From an uncultured Collinsella sp. (GTDB taxonomy: Bacteria; Actinomycetota; Coriobacteriia; Coriobacteriales; Coriobacteriaceae): 7,115 nucleotides of DNA. Each line of letters starts with the position of its first letter. Position 1 is the first letter of the stretch. The stretch lies in NCBI GenBank assembly GCA_900555225.1, contig USKL01000076.1, positions 1 to 7,115 on the forward strand, given 5' to 3'. The position numbers and the translations under genes were made by a program. The notes under the pieces were generated by a model that saw only the letters and a list, made by a program, of their open reading frames with translations, did no database searches and was not told where the DNA came from. Shown here piece by piece: positions 6,134 to 7,115 of this stretch.

Positions 6134-6364
6134 ATGCCGGGCAAAAAGAACCTACGCATGAAGGCGGCGCGCGCGGCGGTTGGCCTTTCGCAAGCTGACT
6201 TGGCCGAGGCCGTGGGCGTTACGCGCCAGACCATCGGCCTGATCGAGGCGGGCGGCTATAACCCCACGCTCAATTTATGTGTGGCGATCTGCAAAGCGCT
6301 ACGCGTTACGTTGAACGATCTGTTTTGGGAAGACGAGAGCGACGTCGACCCTGACGCTCTTTAG
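6134..6364 (+). CDS. Small XRE-family HTH transcriptional regulator (YgzD/YozG-like)
   Basis: A 76-aa protein that is almost entirely one helix-turn-helix domain. LRMKAARAAVGLSQADLAEA leads into the recognition helix VTRQTIGLIEAG (about 29-40), then the usual third and fourth helices and the ending ALRVTLNDLFW. An acidic tail (EDESDVDPD) follows. This matches the short YgzD/YozG-type XRE regulators, which carry no sensor domain and usually sit beside a membrane-protein gene. I chose the ATG at 6134 because AAAGGA (6123-6128) precedes it and the family starts just before the LR-x-K helix. An in-frame ATG at 6074 would overlap the promoter and add 20 residues with no family likeness. The TAG stop overlaps the AGGAG of the next gene, so expression of the two is linked. 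Target and signal are unknown; self-regulation at the flanking inverted repeats is a guess. Confidence 0.88.
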   Translation: MPGKKNLRMKAARAAVGLSQADLAEAVGVTRQTIGLIEAGGYNPTLNLCVAICKALRVTLNDLFWEDESDVDPDAL

Positions 6365-6373
6365 GAGTTCGCT

Positions 6374-6937
6374 ATGAAATTTGAAGATTTAAAACTCGTG
6401 CAAAAGTGGCGTGAATATGCCGGCCCAAAGGATGAGCGCCTGGAGGCTGAGAACGCGAAGATCTACAAGATTGGTTTCGTGCTGCTTTCGTTTGGCATGT
6501 TGATGATCTTTTTCTACCAGTTTATAGCTCGACAGGTTGCGTGGGTTCACAGCGACGCCAGTGAAATGCCGCATGGCTTTGCAACGCCGTTCGAGGCGGC
6601 CATGTATTTGTGGCTCGTTCTCGTGATGTTGATTTGCGCAGGACTGCAAACGCGGAAGGGCTATGTCGATACCAATCGTTTTGGGCAAACCGAGCATCTT
6701 CCTGTTGGATATTTCCTGCTTCTCAGCGGTCTTAGCGGCACCGCGTTCGCGCTTGTTATTGCCGCAATGCGCTGTATCGCTGAGGCGCAGGTCGTACCGC
6801 TCGAAAGCGTCTTTTGGTTGGCGAACCTGGCCACGGGCGTGTTCTGCGGTGCGACGATTTTCGCGGCCACGTTTGCTGGCCTGTGCGCAACGTTTTTCAA
6901 GCTCGAGGCAGAACTCGACTCCTCTGACGACATCTAA
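6374..6937 (+). CDS. Four-helix membrane protein paired with the XRE regulator
   Basis: A 187-aa protein with a charged N-terminus (MKFEDLKLVQKWREY, then KDERLEAENAKIYK) and four predicted membrane helices at about 32-52, 74-91, 110-132 and 145-175. The loop between helices 2 and 3 carries RK (94-95), so it and both termini are probably cytoplasmic. The acidic C-terminus is KLEAELDSSDD. No enzymatic motif or signal peptide is seen. The start is firm: AGGAG at 6363-6367 is six bases before the ATG and overlaps the preceding stop codon. It forms one transcription unit with the XRE gene and ends just before a terminator. It resembles the small multi-helix proteins (several DUF families) that accompany YgzD-like regulators in Firmicutes and Coriobacteria. 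I cannot assign the exact family; function unknown, with membrane sensing or stress response as possible roles. Confidence 0.85.
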   Translation: MKFEDLKLVQKWREYAGPKDERLEAENAKIYKIGFVLLSFGMLMIFFYQFIARQVAWVHSDASEMPHGFATPFEAAMYLWLVLVMLICAGLQTRKGYVDTNRFGQTEHLPVGYFLLLSGLSGTAFALVIAAMRCIAEAQVVPLESVFWLANLATGVFCGATIFAATFAGLCATFFKLEAELDSSDDI

Positions 6938-6942
6938 TGCGT

Positions 6943-6980
6943 AATGGGCTGGCTCTGGGTATCCAGAACCAGCCCATTTT
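6943..6980 (+). terminator. Rho-independent terminator of the XRE/membrane-protein operon
   Basis: A 16-bp stem (6943-6958 with 6963-6978) has one C-A mismatch (6953/6968) and a GTAT loop, and runs into TTTT (6977-6980). It begins five bases after the stop of the membrane-protein gene. The stem could also stop transcription arriving from the convergent gene on the right, though the minus-strand side lacks a T-run. Confidence 0.85.
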
Positions 6981-7027
6981 GATGTTCGATGAGCCGAGTC
7001 GGCGTCTCTCGCAAAGGTAACTGAGAG

Positions 7028-7115
7028 CTAGCGAGGCCTATCCGAATTGGCCTCATTGGCGGTGTCGGTTTCGAGCGCCGTGCGGCGGGCGCTGTAGGCG
7101 ACGAGGCCGGCGCCT
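7028..7115 (-). CDS. C-terminal end of a convergent gene (partial, possibly a membrane protein)
   Basis: Reading the minus strand from the window edge, one frame gives 28 residues and then TAG (7028-7030). It begins GAGLVAYSARRTALETD and ends NSDRPR. G or C fills nearly every third position in the first 20 codons, as expected for a coding frame in this genome. The start, small apolar residues followed by ARR and a hydrophilic tail, resembles the end of a last membrane helix and a cytoplasmic tail. The fragment is too short to name a family; the rest lies beyond the window. It would be convergent with the membrane-protein gene, with the terminator between them. Confidence 0.45.
   Translation of the reverse strand, partial: GAGLVAYSARRTALETDTANEANSDRPR

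Noticed and set aside
6994..7002. CCGAGTCGG, sharing nine bases with the dyad array.
   Set aside because: A single half-site junction without the N6-spaced partner; too short to count as another member of the array.

Overview
The window looks like the chromosome of a GC-rich Gram-positive gut anaerobe. Class Coriobacteriia (Collinsella-like) is the best guess, from the GC-rich codon use, the Shine-Dalgarno style and a divergent ParE/ParC-type topoisomerase pair of a kind I associate from memory with Clostridia and Coriobacteria. The organism is an inference; no 16S or other lineage marker is present.

Left part (58-4341, minus strand): a two-gene operon for a type IIA DNA topoisomerase, B subunit (ATPase/TOPRIM) first, then A subunit (DNA cleavage/religation). 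All the catalytic residues I looked for are present. The A subunit lacks a GyrA box, which suggests a topo IV-like or relaxing enzyme rather than the supercoiling gyrase. It also carries Ala where fluoroquinolone-sensitive enzymes have the key Ser. A perfect LexA/SOS-type operator (TCGAAC-N4-GTTCGA) lies about 100 bp upstream of the operon.

Middle (4495-5877, minus strand): a 460-aa AAA/STAND-type ATPase with a winged helix and a C-terminal PD-(D/E)XK nuclease-like domain (ATPase_2/DUF234 architecture). Its codon use differs from the topoisomerase genes (eight TTA/CTA/TCA codons in 460, against two in 1411), so it is probably accessory or acquired. Its start region is covered by the oddest element here: a 110-bp imperfect palindrome (5876-5985) made of four 18-bp dyads of the form ACTCGG-N6-CCGAGT, in two mirrored overlapping pairs on either side of a possible promoter. 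The outermost dyad contains the gene's own Shine-Dalgarno sequence and its palindrome reaches into the GTG start codon.

Right part (6057-6980, plus strand): a strong promoter, a small XRE-family regulator, a four-helix membrane protein nine bases downstream, and a rho-independent terminator. This is a typical two-gene regulator/membrane-protein unit. The last ~90 bases hold what is probably the C-terminal end of a convergent minus-strand gene that continues beyond the window.

The best candidate for something undescribed is the mirrored dyad array with its ATPase-nuclease gene. The SOS box upstream of the topoisomerase operon is the most readily testable regulatory prediction.
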